The notes below the pieces were generated by a model. It worked only from the letters and a program-made list of their open reading frames with translations, was not told the origin of the DNA and did not search any database. A stretch of 64,000 bases of DNA, from assembly GCF_002007105.1 (NCBI RefSeq), contig NZ_MVBC01000021.1:1-64000 (forward strand). Reading direction: 5' to 3'. The DNA comes from Hymenobacter sp. CRA2 (GTDB taxonomy: Bacteria > Bacteroidota > Bacteroidia > Cytophagales > Hymenobacteraceae). The position numbers and the translations under genes are program-made. This document shows, one piece after another, positions 43,888-55,706 of the stretch. Position 1 is the first letter of the stretch, and each line of letters begins with the position of its first letter.

Positions 43888-43929
43888 CCGGGCCGCTCCG
43901 CTTTGTGCGGGGCGGCCCGGTTTCTTTTT
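43888..43929 (+). terminator. Terminator after mdh
   Basis: 43888-43901 pairs with 43907-43920 (14 bases, one mismatch) around TTTGT, followed by TTTCTTTTT. Confidence 0.85.
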
Positions 43930-43976
43930 GGTCGCCCACAGCTGAAAGCCAGTATCTTGGCGCCGAAACCTACTTC

Positions 43977-44609
43977 ATGCACTTAAACTTAATCGACACC
44001 AACCCCGAGGTGGTGGCCGCCTGGCAGCAGGTTTTTGCCGGCGTTGCGCAGGTCAGCGTCCGTCACGCCTCCATCTTCGAGCACCCGGCCGACGCCATTG
44101 TCAGCCCCGCCAACAGCTTCGGCTTCATGAACGGCGGCATCGACTTCGCTATTTCCAAGCACCTGGGCTGGCACCTGGAAAAGGACCTGCAGCGCGTCAT
44201 CCGGGAGAAACACTACGGCGAGCTACTGGTAGGGCAAGCCGAAATCATCGAAACCGGCAGTCAGCTGTTTCCCTACCTGATTTCGGCCCCTACGATGCGC
44301 ACGCCCATGACCATCACCCGTGGGCCGAACGTGTACCTAGCCATGAAAGCCATTCTGGTGCTGCTGCGCTACGGCCGCTTGAGTACCGGCGAAGCGGTAG
44401 CTGATAGGGTGAAGACCGTGGCTATTCCGGGCCTGGGCACCGGCGTAGGACAGGTGCCGCCGCTCGTATGCGCCCGGCAGATGCGCCTGGCCTGGGAAGA
44501 TATGGCGCAGGAGAAATACGCTACCAAGCAAGGTTGGGAGGAGTTGCGCTCCAACTACGCCTTCTTCTATACCCACGACCCGAAGCACATCACTTACGAC
44601 ATTCCGTAA
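43977..44609 (+). CDS. Macro-domain protein
   Basis: This is a 210-residue protein with one macro domain. DAIVSPANSFGFMNGGIDFAI carries the conserved Asn and Gly-rich loop that bind ADP-ribose, and VKTVAIPGLGTGVGQVPP is the second ligand loop. Macro domains remove or read ADP-ribose from proteins, nucleic acids or tRNA-splicing products. It is cytoplasmic. The next gene (AlkD-like DNA glycosylase) begins 3 bases after its stop, which indicates a shared transcript and possibly a DNA-damage link. Confidence 0.88.
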   Translation: MHLNLIDTNPEVVAAWQQVFAGVAQVSVRHASIFEHPADAIVSPANSFGFMNGGIDFAISKHLGWHLEKDLQRVIREKHYGELLVGQAEIIETGSQLFPYLISAPTMRTPMTITRGPNVYLAMKAILVLLRYGRLSTGEAVADRVKTVAIPGLGTGVGQVPPLVCARQMRLAWEDMAQEKYATKQGWEELRSNYAFFYTHDPKHITYDIP

Positions 44610-44612
44610 GCC

Positions 44613-45317
44613 ATGCCCACCGCTGCCGATCTGCTGACGCGCATTCATGCCCTAGCCGACCCAGTCCGTGCCGCAGCCGTGGCCCGCTTCTTCAAAACCG
44701 GTCCCGGCCAGTACGGCGAAGGCGACCAGTTTCTGGGGATGCCAATGCCGCAGCAACGGGCCTTGGCAAAGGAATTCTGCACGCTGCCGCTGGCCGAGGT
44801 GGAGCAGCAGTTGGTGCACAGCCCCTGGCACGACTGCCGCTCCATTGGGCTGATCATCTGGACGCTGCAGTTTGCCAAGGCAGGCCCGGCGGGGCAGCAG
44901 GAAATCTACGAGCGGTACCTGCAGAACCGCCGCTACGTCAATAACTGGGACTTGGTGGATATCACCGCCCCGGCCATCGTGGGTGGCTACCTGCTCCGGC
45001 GCGACCGAAGCCGGCTCTACAAGTTGGCGGCGGAAGACCACGTCTGGAGCCAGCGCATGAGTATTGTCAGCACGCTGGCCTTTATCCGCAAAAATCAGTT
45101 TGCCGACACCTTAGCCCTGGCCGAGCAGCTCCTCCCCCACCGCCATGACCTCATTCACAAAGCCGTGGGCTGGATGCTGCGCGAAGTAGGCAAGCGCAAC
45201 GAAGAAGCGTTGGAAGAATTCCTCGCCGACCACGCCCGTCAGATGCCGCGCACCATGCTGCGCTACGCCATTGAGCGACTTGCGCCAGCTCAGCGCCAAC
45301 TGCACCTGCAGAAATAA
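44613..45317 (+). CDS. DNA alkylation repair protein (AlkD-like HEAT-repeat glycosylase)
   Basis: This 234-residue all-helical protein has AlkD family features: RFFKTGPGQYGEGDQFLGMP near residue 25, then LPLAEVEQQLVHSPWHDCRS, NNWDLVDITAPAIVG near residue 112 and HDLIHKAVGWMLREVGKRN. The WDLVD Asp is the catalytic acid position in this family. It excises alkylated bases without flipping them. It is tightly linked to the upstream macro-domain gene. Confidence 0.92.
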   Translation: MPTAADLLTRIHALADPVRAAAVARFFKTGPGQYGEGDQFLGMPMPQQRALAKEFCTLPLAEVEQQLVHSPWHDCRSIGLIIWTLQFAKAGPAGQQEIYERYLQNRRYVNNWDLVDITAPAIVGGYLLRRDRSRLYKLAAEDHVWSQRMSIVSTLAFIRKNQFADTLALAEQLLPHRHDLIHKAVGWMLREVGKRNEEALEEFLADHARQMPRTMLRYAIERLAPAQRQLHLQK

Positions 45318-45346
45318 CAACGGCCCGTCTGCTCGACGGGCCGTTG
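45318..45346. terminator. Hairpin between convergent alkD-like and rhomboid genes
   Basis: CAACGGCCCGTC (45318-45329) pairs with GACGGGCCGTTG (45335-45346). The T-run is weak. Confidence 0.6.
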
Positions 45347-45366
45347 CGTTTATGATGCCACTAGCT

Positions 45367-46254
45367 TTACTGCTGGCTGGCTTTGAAGAGCTTCTGCTTT
45401 TCTTCCTTCGACAGGCTTTCGTAGCCCGAGCGGGAAATCTTTTCCAGAATCCGGTCGATTTCCTCCTGGGCGGGTTGAGCCAGCGGGCCGCGCTTACCGG
45501 CCGGCGTTTCCTGCGGACTGCGGTGCGTCACGCGCAGGCGGCGGCGGCCGTGCAGCAGGGCATTAATCCACTCGCCCACCGCTACCACGGGCCGGCCCAT
45601 GTCGTGGCCCCGCTGCAGCAGGCGGATGTAGGCGTAGCCCAACGCCGCGCCGCCCAGGTGGGCAATTTGTCCGCCAGGATTGGAGCTATTGACACCTGCC
45701 AGCGAAATCACCACTACGGCGGCGGCAATGTACTTGATGCGGACCGGTCCAAACAGAAACAGGTTGAAGGTGTAGTCGGGCAACAGCGTGGCGCCGGCTA
45801 CGATAACGGCCGTGACGGCGGCCGAAGCGCCCACCATGGGCACACCCAGGAAGGGCTGCAGCTTGGGCAGCAGGTTGTAGCTCAGCAGGAAAAACAGCGC
45901 CCCGGCAAAAGCCCCCAGGATGTAAATGCTGACCAGGCGACGGTCGCCGAGGTACTCGCGCACCAGCATACCGAACCAGTACAGGTTCAGCATATTGAAG
46001 AGGATGTGAAAGAAGCCTTCGTGGGTGAAGGCGTAGGTAAGCAGCGTCCAGGGGTGGCGCAGCAGGCCGGGCAAGTCAGAGGGCAGAGCCAGTTGCCGCA
46101 GCAGCGCGTCGTAGGCGGGTGTGGCCCCCGTCAGGTGCAGCACGGCCCCCAACGTTACCAACACCACAAATACCAGCACGTTGATGACCAACAGCTGATT
46201 GAGGGCGTTGTCGCGGCGGCTGAACGTGGCCTGAATATCGGCGAGGATGCTCAT
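45367..46254 (-). CDS. Rhomboid-family intramembrane serine protease
   Basis: This 295-residue protein has six membrane segments. Catalytic Ser lies in VPMVGASAAVTA and the catalytic His in IAHLGGAALGY; the HEGFFHILFNMLNLYWFG helix carries the conserved HxxxN. The soluble C-terminal tail (RRLRVTHRSPQ onward, about 75 residues) is helical and charged. Substrates are unknown. It follows a second rhomboid gene by 16 bases, forming a tandem pair. Confidence 0.93.
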   Translation of the reverse strand: MSILADIQATFSRRDNALNQLLVINVLVFVVLVTLGAVLHLTGATPAYDALLRQLALPSDLPGLLRHPWTLLTYAFTHEGFFHILFNMLNLYWFGMLVREYLGDRRLVSIYILGAFAGALFFLLSYNLLPKLQPFLGVPMVGASAAVTAVIVAGATLLPDYTFNLFLFGPVRIKYIAAAVVVISLAGVNSSNPGGQIAHLGGAALGYAYIRLLQRGHDMGRPVVAVGEWINALLHGRRRLRVTHRSPQETPAGKRGPLAQPAQEEIDRILEKISRSGYESLSKEEKQKLFKASQQ

Positions 46255-46270
46255 GAAGGGGCGGGTGGGA

Positions 46271-47062
46271 TTAGTAGAAACGCGAGTGATGACGTTCCCA
46301 GTATTTTAACAGCAGGAAGCCGAACAACATTCCGCCGAGGTGGGCGAAGTGGGCTACCGTATCGCCGGGCGCCCGCTGAATACCTCCATACAGCTCGTAC
46401 AGTCCGTACAGCGCGACGAAGTATTTGGCCTTAATAGGAAAGGGGAAAAACAGGAGCATCAGCTCGGTGTTGGGGAAAAGATAGGCAAAAGCCAATAGAA
46501 TCCCGAACAGCGCCCCGGAGGCCCCCACCATGGGTACGTTGTTGCTGGCTTGGTAGATTTCATCGACGGTGCGGATGGCGCTCTGCTGCAGGCGCGCATC
46601 GTCCGGCGTTCTGCGCAGGGCATTGGCTACTACGGCCGCGTCGTCGAAAGCCTCGGGGTAATAGTTGCGGAAGAAGTCGCTGTAGCCCACCGCCGAGGGT
46701 GCTTCCAGAAACGCATCCCGGTCCTGGCGCATGTGCGAAATTTCGTACTGCCGGATGCCCGAGTAGAGCAGGCCCGCTCCTACCCCGCACACCAGCCAGA
46801 ACACCAGGAAGCGCTGCGCGCCCCAGCGCATTTCCAGCATCGGCCCGAAGGAAAACAAGCCGAACATATTGGAAAGCAAGTGCCCGAATCCCGCGTGCAG
46901 AAACATGTAGGTCACGTGCTGAAAGGGCTGGAAGTACTCCGAGGTCCACGGGTACAGGGCCAGCAGTTTCGGCACGTTGCCCAGCGCCCCCATGGACTCC
47001 AGGAACAGCAGGGCGACGTTGATGAGCAGCAGGTTGCGCACCATCGGGGTGACGTTGAACAT
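46271..47062 (-). CDS. Rhomboid-family intramembrane serine protease with large loop insertion
   Basis: This protein has 263 residues from ATG 47062. Motifs are LHAGFGHLLSNMFGLFSFG, then catalytic Ser in VPMVGASGALFG and His in VAHFAHLGGMLFGF. Between membrane helices 3 and 4 there is a ~70-residue polar insertion (about RQYEISHMRQDRD to VDEIYQASNN), typical of one Bacteroidota rhomboid branch. The frame extends upstream to 47227, but that part is basic and Cys-rich and unlikely to be translated. Confidence 0.92.
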   Translation of the reverse strand: MFNVTPMVRNLLLINVALLFLESMGALGNVPKLLALYPWTSEYFQPFQHVTYMFLHAGFGHLLSNMFGLFSFGPMLEMRWGAQRFLVFWLVCGVGAGLLYSGIRQYEISHMRQDRDAFLEAPSAVGYSDFFRNYYPEAFDDAAVVANALRRTPDDARLQQSAIRTVDEIYQASNNVPMVGASGALFGILLAFAYLFPNTELMLLFFPFPIKAKYFVALYGLYELYGGIQRAPGDTVAHFAHLGGMLFGFLLLKYWERHHSRFY

Positions 47063-47297
47063 AAAGCGCAGGTTAAATCCGCTGAATACGGCTGGGTGAC
47101 TACTGATGTCGACGCTGCAAAGCCCGTCTTTTCGCGCCGCCACCAGCCTGCATACGCAAAGCCGCGGGGCACAACGGTGCCCAGCACCGCCGCGACGACG
47201 GCAACGAAGGTAAAACGGCGGCACCAACTGCGCTGATTAACCAGCGCAGGCAGGAGCTAAGTAGCTGGAAATATGCCAGGAGGAAAATTTACCAGCC

Positions 47298-49367
47298 TTA
47301 GCGCAGGAAGAATTCCTGCAGCTGATACAGCTCCAGCATTACCAAAGTGCGCTGCCCGTCGGGGGTGTAGCCGGGTGTCTGGCAGGCGAAAAGGCGGTCC
47401 ACCAGCGCCGTCATTTCCATCTCGCTGAGGCGGGCCGCAGCGCCGGCGGCCACGCGGTGAGCCAGGGCGCGAGCCAGCTGCTCGCGGCGGTCGAGGCGGG
47501 CGCGGCCCACGGGCATACGGAACTGCTCCAGCAGGCCTTCCAGCAGCTCTTTCTCGTTGCTGCGGGCCGGCACGTCGACGGGCAGACCTTCAACCACGAT
47601 GGTGTTGGGGCCGAATTCATTGAAGCGGAAGCCCAGCGCGTGCAGCTCGGTAGTGACTTCGCGCAGCACGGTGTAGTCGGCGGGCGAGAAAGACACAGTG
47701 CGCGGAAACAGCAGCGTCTGCGAAGAACTATTTTCCTGCGCCGCGGCGCGCTGATACTGCTCGTAGAGAATCCGTTCCCGCGCCGCCAGGTGGTCAATCA
47801 GCATCAGCCCCGACTTCACCGGCACCAGCACGTACTGCTGCACCTGCACGGCGCGGCGGCCCGGTACCGCCGCTTCAGCGCTCAAAGCTCCTGCCCCTGC
47901 GCCGGCGTGCGTGAGCGGCAACTCAGGGGCGGGAGCGGCCATAGCCGCAGAGGGCGGCGCCGTGGGCACAGCCGGCACCACGGGCAAATCGGGCACCAAT
48001 GCGGCCACCGCCGTTACGGGCAGCACCGGAATCATGGGCAGCGGCTCGGGCTTGGCATCGGGAGCTTCGGCCTCGATGTCTTCGAGGGCGCCGGGCTGGC
48101 TGAGCGAGCGGTAGAAGTCTTCCAGCGCCTTGCGGGCCTGCTCGGTGGGGCGCGGCGTGAGCGGCTTTTCGTCGACTCCGCCGCGGCTGCCGGTGCCGCG
48201 CGACTGGCGGGCGGGCGTAGCCGCAGCGGCCATGGCCGCGGCCAGGGCGCCGCCTTCGCGGCCTGCGTCGAGGCCGGCGTCATCATCGGCGCCCGCAAAC
48301 TCGGAGCGGGTGCTGGTGCGCAGGCCGGACAGCGGGGCAAAGTTCACGTCGCTTTCAAAGTCGAGCGAGGGCGCCATGTTGTGCAGGCCCAGCGCCTGCT
48401 TCACGGCGGCGCGCATGATGGCGTACACGGTTTTCTCGTCCTCGAACTTGATTTCCGTCTTCGTCGGGTGCACGTTGATGTCGATGGCCTTGGGGTCCAG
48501 CTCCAGGAAGAGCACGTAGAACGGGTGCGTTTCCTTGGGCAGCAGCCCCTCGTAGGCGGCCAGCACGGCGTGGTTCAGGTACGCCGAACGGATAAAGCGG
48601 CCGTTGACGAAGAAGAACTGGTCGCCGCGGCTTTTCTTGGCCGAAGCCGGCTTGCCGATGTAGCCCTTCACCGAGATGAACGGCGTGACTTCCTCCACCA
48701 GCGCCAGCTGCTCCTTGTAGCTGTTGCCGAGCAGCTGCACCACGCGCTGGCTGAGCTTGCCGGCGGGCAGGTTGAATACCTCCAAATCGTTCTGGTAGAG
48801 CGAGAAGCTCACGTTCGACTTTGACAGGGCCACGTGCTGAAACTCGTCCAGAATGTGGCGCATCTCCACCGCGTTGCTCTTGAGGAAGTTGCGGCGCGCC
48901 GGCACGTTGTAGAACAGGTTCTTGACGGCAATGCTGGTGCCGTCGGGGCAGGCTGTGGGTTGCTGTTTCACCACTTGCGAGCCTTCCACCAGCAGCTGGG
49001 TACCGGTGTCCTGGGCGCGCAGCTTGGTTTTGATTTCGACCTGGGCCACGGCCGCAATGGAGGCCAGCGCCTCGCCGCGGAAGCCCAGGGTCCGGATCTG
49101 GAACAGGTCCTCCGTCGTGCGGATCTTGCTGGTGGCGTGGCGCTCCAGGCTCATGCGCGCATCCGTAGCCGACATGCCCGAGCCGTTGTCGACCACCTGC
49201 ACCAGCTGCTTGCCGGCTTCCTTCACGATGAGCTGAATCTGGGTGGCGCCCGCGTCGACGGCGTTTTCCAGCAGCTCCTTTACCACCGAAGCCGGGCGTT
49301 GCACGACCTCGCCGGCGGCAATCTGGTTGGCGAGGTACTCGGGTAGCAGTTGAATAATGTCGGACAT
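47298..49367 (-). CDS. mutL: DNA mismatch repair protein MutL
   Basis: This 689-residue protein has the GHKL ATPase N-terminus: IAAGEVVQRPASVVKELLEN, DNGSGM, RHATSKI and TLGFRGEALASIAAVA. A long low-complexity linker rich in Ala, Pro and Gly (about residues 360-500) leads to the C-terminal dimerisation domain. The endonuclease motif, DQHAxxExxxxE in most MutL proteins without MutH, reads DHLAARERILYE here. It couples MutS recognition to strand incision. A TACCTTTG box is 48 bases upstream of the ATG. Confidence 0.95.
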   Translation of the reverse strand: MSDIIQLLPEYLANQIAAGEVVQRPASVVKELLENAVDAGATQIQLIVKEAGKQLVQVVDNGSGMSATDARMSLERHATSKIRTTEDLFQIRTLGFRGEALASIAAVAQVEIKTKLRAQDTGTQLLVEGSQVVKQQPTACPDGTSIAVKNLFYNVPARRNFLKSNAVEMRHILDEFQHVALSKSNVSFSLYQNDLEVFNLPAGKLSQRVVQLLGNSYKEQLALVEEVTPFISVKGYIGKPASAKKSRGDQFFFVNGRFIRSAYLNHAVLAAYEGLLPKETHPFYVLFLELDPKAIDINVHPTKTEIKFEDEKTVYAIMRAAVKQALGLHNMAPSLDFESDVNFAPLSGLRTSTRSEFAGADDDAGLDAGREGGALAAAMAAAATPARQSRGTGSRGGVDEKPLTPRPTEQARKALEDFYRSLSQPGALEDIEAEAPDAKPEPLPMIPVLPVTAVAALVPDLPVVPAVPTAPPSAAMAAPAPELPLTHAGAGAGALSAEAAVPGRRAVQVQQYVLVPVKSGLMLIDHLAARERILYEQYQRAAAQENSSSQTLLFPRTVSFSPADYTVLREVTTELHALGFRFNEFGPNTIVVEGLPVDVPARSNEKELLEGLLEQFRMPVGRARLDRREQLARALAHRVAAGAAARLSEMEMTALVDRLFACQTPGYTPDGQRTLVMLELYQLQEFFLR

Positions 49368-49415
49368 GGCAGCACACGAACCGCCGAGGTGGCGGCGTTA
49401 GTTTTCACAGCAGCG

Positions 49416-49423
49416 CAAAGGTA
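49416..49423 (-). promoter_or_regulatory. -7 promoter box of mutL
   Basis: The minus strand reads TACCTTTG, matching TAnnTTTG. It is 48 bases before the mutL ATG. Confidence 0.5.
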
Positions 49424-49594
49424 CGGCAGCCGGCCGGGCCTTGCTGCTATATAGCCGGCCTTTGCGCGGGCGGCTGGATTCTGACCGCAGCCCGATCGGA
49501 ATATTTCCGGAACCCTGCACTGGCCGGAACCTCCAACGCGTGCCCGCTGTCATTGGCACGGGCTTCGCATCAATCCCCCACCGGAAATAATGCG

Positions 49595-49602
49595 TAAGTT
49601 TG
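49595..49602 (+). promoter_or_regulatory. -7 promoter box upstream of the GH3-lactamase gene
   Basis: TAAGTTTG matches TAnnTTTG. It implies a leader of about 180 bases and argues against a start at 49590, supporting ATG 49788. The rest of the 49368-49787 gap shows no gene. Confidence 0.45.
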
Positions 49603-49787
49603 TGGTCAGCTTTTGCTTGCGGGCTCGCGCCCCGGGCAAAGCCGGCCGCCGTCTTCCGGGCTACGGCCGGTTATTTCCGCTCCGCGTGTCAGCGCCCTTC
49701 CCCGGCGGCTTCGGCCGTCGCCGAAGGGCGTCGGCGCAGGCGGCGGAGTTGACCATTTTACCATACGCGACACGACTCAGAAGGCCA

Positions 49788-52763
<2,976 letters not shown>

Positions 52764-52836
52764 ACTGCTAACGAGGAATTGGTTGACTTGAGGGGGAGCA
52801 TTTCTATGTGGTGTGGAACAAGCAACCCCTTGACCG

Positions 52837-52874
52837 ACGCGCTGTCCCTGACCAGGACAGCGCGTTCTTTTTTG
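52837..52874 (+). terminator. Terminator after the GH3-lactamase gene
   Basis: ACGCGCTGTCC (52837-52847) pairs with GGACAGCGCGT (52855-52865) over a 7-base loop, followed by a T-rich run. Confidence 0.85.
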
Positions 52875-53034
52875 CCCTACAGCCCACGTCATGCCCAACT
52901 GTGGCTACCCAATTCGGTGCCGGATTACGTATCCATTAAGCCCGGCAGAATTTTAGCCGTTTTGCCAACTTGCCGCCGCTTGCGCGGTTAAGCTGCAAAT
53001 CTTCTTCTCTCCTCCCTCAGCCGCCCCACCCTGT

Positions 53035-54174
53035 ATGAACATTGGCATTGTCTGTTACCCCACCTTTGGCGGCTCGGGTGTCGTCGCGACGGAGCTGGGC
53101 AAGGCCCTGGCCGAGAAGGGCCACCGCGTGCACTTCATCACCTACAGCCAGCCGGTGCGGCTGAGCTTCGTCAACGAAAACCTCTTCTACCACGAGGTCT
53201 TCGTGCCCTCCTACCCCTTGTTCCAGTTTCCGCCCTACGAGCTGGCGCTGGCCTCCAAGATGGTCGACATCGTGCAGAACGAAAAGCTCGACGTGCTGCA
53301 CGTGCACTACGCCATTCCGCACGCCTCGGCGGCCTACATGGCCAAGCAGATTCTGCGTACCAAGGGCATCAATATCCCGGTCATCACCACGTTGCACGGC
53401 ACCGATATTACGCTGGTGGGCAAAGACGCCTCGTTCGAGCCGGTGGTAACGTTCAGCATCAACCAATCGGACGCTGTAACCTCGGTTTCGGCGGACCTCA
53501 AGGACGAAACCTATCAGTACTTCGCCGTCGAGAAGGAAATTGAGGTCATTCCTAACTTCATCAACCTGGAGCGTTTCAAGAAGCAGCCCAAGGAGCATTT
53601 CCGCGCCGCCATTGCGCCAGAGGGCGAAAAGCTGCTCATCCACACCTCCAACTTCCGCTCCGTCAAGCGCGTCGACGACGTGGTGCACATCTTCGACGGG
53701 GTGCGCCAGCAGATTCCGGCCAAGCTGCTGCTCGTGGGCGATGGGCCTGACCGCCCGCGCATCGAGAAGCTGTGCCGGGAGCTGAACCTGAGCAGCCACG
53801 ACGTGCGCTTCCTGGGCAAGCTCGAAGCCGTGGAGGAAGTGCTCAGCGTGTCGGACCTGTTCCTGATGCCTTCGGAGAAGGAGAGCTTCGGCCTGGCGGC
53901 GCTGGAGGCCATGTCCTGCGAGGTGCCCGTCATCAGCACCAACGCCGGCGGCATTCCGGAACTGAACGTGGACGGTGTCACCGGCTTCGTGAGCAACGTG
54001 GGCGACGTAGCCAGCATGGTCAAAAATGCCCTCTACGTGCTCGACGACGCCAACCTATCTCGTTTCAAAGCAGCAGCCCGTGCCCGTGCCGAGGAGTTTG
54101 CCGTGGAGAACATCCTGCCCCGCTACGAGGCCTGCTACCAGCGGGCCATTGACGCGGTAATGGCCGGGGTGTAG
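53035..54174 (+). CDS. bshA: N-acetyl-alpha-D-glucosaminyl L-malate synthase BshA
   Basis: This 379-residue GT4 glycosyltransferase starts MNIGIVCYPTFGGSGVVATE, the BshA signature. HVHYAIPHASAAYMAKQI, TLHGTDITLVG and the UDP-sugar site EKESFGLAALEAMSCEVPVI follow. BshA transfers GlcNAc to L-malate, the first step of bacillithiol synthesis, the low-molecular-weight thiol of many Bacteroidota. No other bsh gene is in the window. A terminator lies within a larger inverted repeat downstream. Confidence 0.94.
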   Translation: MNIGIVCYPTFGGSGVVATELGKALAEKGHRVHFITYSQPVRLSFVNENLFYHEVFVPSYPLFQFPPYELALASKMVDIVQNEKLDVLHVHYAIPHASAAYMAKQILRTKGINIPVITTLHGTDITLVGKDASFEPVVTFSINQSDAVTSVSADLKDETYQYFAVEKEIEVIPNFINLERFKKQPKEHFRAAIAPEGEKLLIHTSNFRSVKRVDDVVHIFDGVRQQIPAKLLLVGDGPDRPRIEKLCRELNLSSHDVRFLGKLEAVEEVLSVSDLFLMPSEKESFGLAALEAMSCEVPVISTNAGGIPELNVDGVTGFVSNVGDVASMVKNALYVLDDANLSRFKAAARARAEEFAVENILPRYEACYQRAIDAVMAGV

Positions 54175-54198
54175 CAAACCTCCGGTTCATCCCGCTAT

Positions 54199-54424
54199 CA
54201 TTGCAAGGAGGCACGACATTCCGCGCATCAAGCGGCGTCAATCCTTCCTCTAGTAGTACCGACGGCGCAATACTTACTAACCGAAAACAGCACCGCCCGA
54301 AACCTTGCATCTGAGGTTCCGGGCGGTGCTGTTTTTAGGCTACTGCCAATTGAGCCGTTTCTACCGCGAAAGGCAGGATTGGCTACACCTTCCTGCGGTT
54401 GCTCTGTCGTGCCTCCTCGCAATG
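54199..54424. repeat. Long-range inverted repeat, family B (CATTGC-AGGAGGCACGAC), enclosing a terminator
   Basis: Bases 54199-54218 and 54405-54424 are reverse complements with one mismatch, reading CATTGCAAGGAGGCACGACA and its partner. The bshA terminator sits inside. The outer end resembles family A (TCAT at the tip) but the arm is different. It spans most of the gap between bshA and the next gene. Confidence 0.75.
54284..54336 (+). terminator. Terminator after bshA, nested in a repeat
   Basis: AAAACAGCACCGCCCG (54284-54299) continues into a 22-base stem with 54314-54335 (one mismatch), followed by T5. Confidence 0.85.
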
Positions 54425-54445
54425 ACAGCGGGGTGAGCCGCTGGG

Positions 54446-54979
54446 CTAGAACAGCCCCACCGCCTCGCGCTTCACGGTTTCGATGGCGGACGTGGTCGGA
54501 TCGACTTCGTCGGTGAGCAGGGCTTCGAGCACGCGCTTGGCCAACTCGGTGCCGCGGGCCTGTTGCTGGTTAGGCAGGGTCTGGTAGGCTTTGTTGATGA
54601 GCGTTACGACGCTTTCCTTGGCCTGCCGCACCTGGGCCCAGGCTTCAGGGCTCATGTAGAGCTGCTGGGAAAGGTTGTGCTCGTACTCGGCCCGGATTTC
54701 CTGGATTAGCACGCGATGGTACTCGGGAGCCGTCTGGCCAGCCGAGCTGAGGCGCACCATCAGGTTGTTGGGCGTGATGCGCTCCAGCAGCAGGATAACC
54801 CGCTCGTAGGCCTGCAGGCGCAGCGGTAGCGTGGTTTTGGAGCTTTCCAGGCGCAGCTCGATGAGGCGGCGCTGCTGCTCCTTGGTGAGGTACTGCTGGA
54901 GGAGGTAGTACACGGTGCCGGCTACGATGAGCGCGGGAAGGGTAATCTTGAGCAGATCAATGATCAGGGAAGAATCCAT
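54446..54979 (-). CDS. Hypothetical single-pass membrane protein
   Basis: This 177-residue protein has an N-terminal membrane segment (ITLPALIVAGTVYYLLQQYL), then a helical cytoplasmic part starting TKEQQRRLIELRLESSKTTL and LQAYERVILLLERITP. It is a small conserved-looking protein in Bacteroidota but I cannot name its family with confidence. No catalytic motif is visible. It is divergent from the iscA-like gene. Confidence 0.75.
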   Translation of the reverse strand: MDSSLIIDLLKITLPALIVAGTVYYLLQQYLTKEQQRRLIELRLESSKTTLPLRLQAYERVILLLERITPNNLMVRLSSAGQTAPEYHRVLIQEIRAEYEHNLSQQLYMSPEAWAQVRQAKESVVTLINKAYQTLPNQQQARGTELAKRVLEALLTDEVDPTTSAIETVKREAVGLF

Positions 54980-55140
54980 GCGGGCAAGAGGCGCAAAAGC
55001 TCCGCGCGGGGCGCGAAGCAGAAAAGGTCAGAAGCAGTACGGGTGAAGCGAGGCGCCGAAGGCGGCCGGCAAAGATATACGTGAACCGGACGCGCGGGGC
55101 TACTGTTAAGGGAATGATACGGCGAATCGCCCGAGGACAG

Positions 55141-55148
55141 TATCTTTG
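55141..55148 (+). promoter_or_regulatory. -7 promoter box of the A-type Fe-S carrier gene
   Basis: TATCTTTG matches TAnnTTTG exactly and is 55 bases before ATG 55204. Confidence 0.55.
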
Positions 55149-55203
55149 TAGTCCGGGCGGATGAGCCCCTTCTTCCGAAGTTCCTACGCAACAACTTTCG
55201 ACT

Positions 55204-55560
55204 ATGGCAACTGCCACGGCTTCCACCAAATTGGCCCCCATCTCGCTGACGCCCCGCGCGCTGGAGGAAGTAAAGAATATCCTGCGCGAGAAGAACGTAC
55301 CGACCGACTACGGCCTGCGCGTAGGCGTACAGGGCGGCGGCTGCTCGGGTCTGAGCTACCTGCTGGGCTTTGATAAGGCCAAAGACCAGGACGAAACCTT
55401 TGACCTCGACGGCGTGATGCTGATCATGGACAAGAAGCACGCGATGTATGTGATGGGAATGGAAGTCGACTTTCAAGACGGCCTGAACGCTCGCGGCTTT
55501 ATCTTCAACAACCCCCAAGCCAAGAGCACCTGTGGCTGCGGCTCTTCGTTCTCGGCGTAG
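55204..55560 (+). CDS. HesB/IscA/SufA-type iron-sulfur cluster carrier
   Basis: This 118-residue protein has the three conserved cysteines: one in VQGGGCSGLSYLLGF and two in the C-terminal STCGCGSSF. Helix ISLTPRALEEVKNILRE opens the domain. It carries and inserts Fe-S clusters into apoproteins. In Bacteroidota such a gene may belong to the Suf system, but no suf genes are adjacent. It ends 20 bases before a perfect terminator. Confidence 0.95.
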   Translation: MATATASTKLAPISLTPRALEEVKNILREKNVPTDYGLRVGVQGGGCSGLSYLLGFDKAKDQDETFDLDGVMLIMDKKHAMYVMGMEVDFQDGLNARGFIFNNPQAKSTCGCGSSFSA

Positions 55561-55580
55561 TCAGCCCCGGTTTCAGCACC

Positions 55581-55620
55581 AAAAAAGCCCCGGTAACTCG
55601 AAAGTTACCGGGGCTTTTTT
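55581..55620. terminator. Bidirectional terminator after the Fe-S carrier gene
   Basis: AAAAAAGCCCCGGTAACT (55581-55598) pairs perfectly with 55603-55620 around CGAA. Confidence 0.9.
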
Positions 55621-55706
55621 CTGGGTTTTGGTTTCCTGCGGGAAACCAGCCAGCTTAAAAAGTTGGCTGCGACTACCACGCCTAGCCTTAACTGAGGCCA
55701 ACCGAG

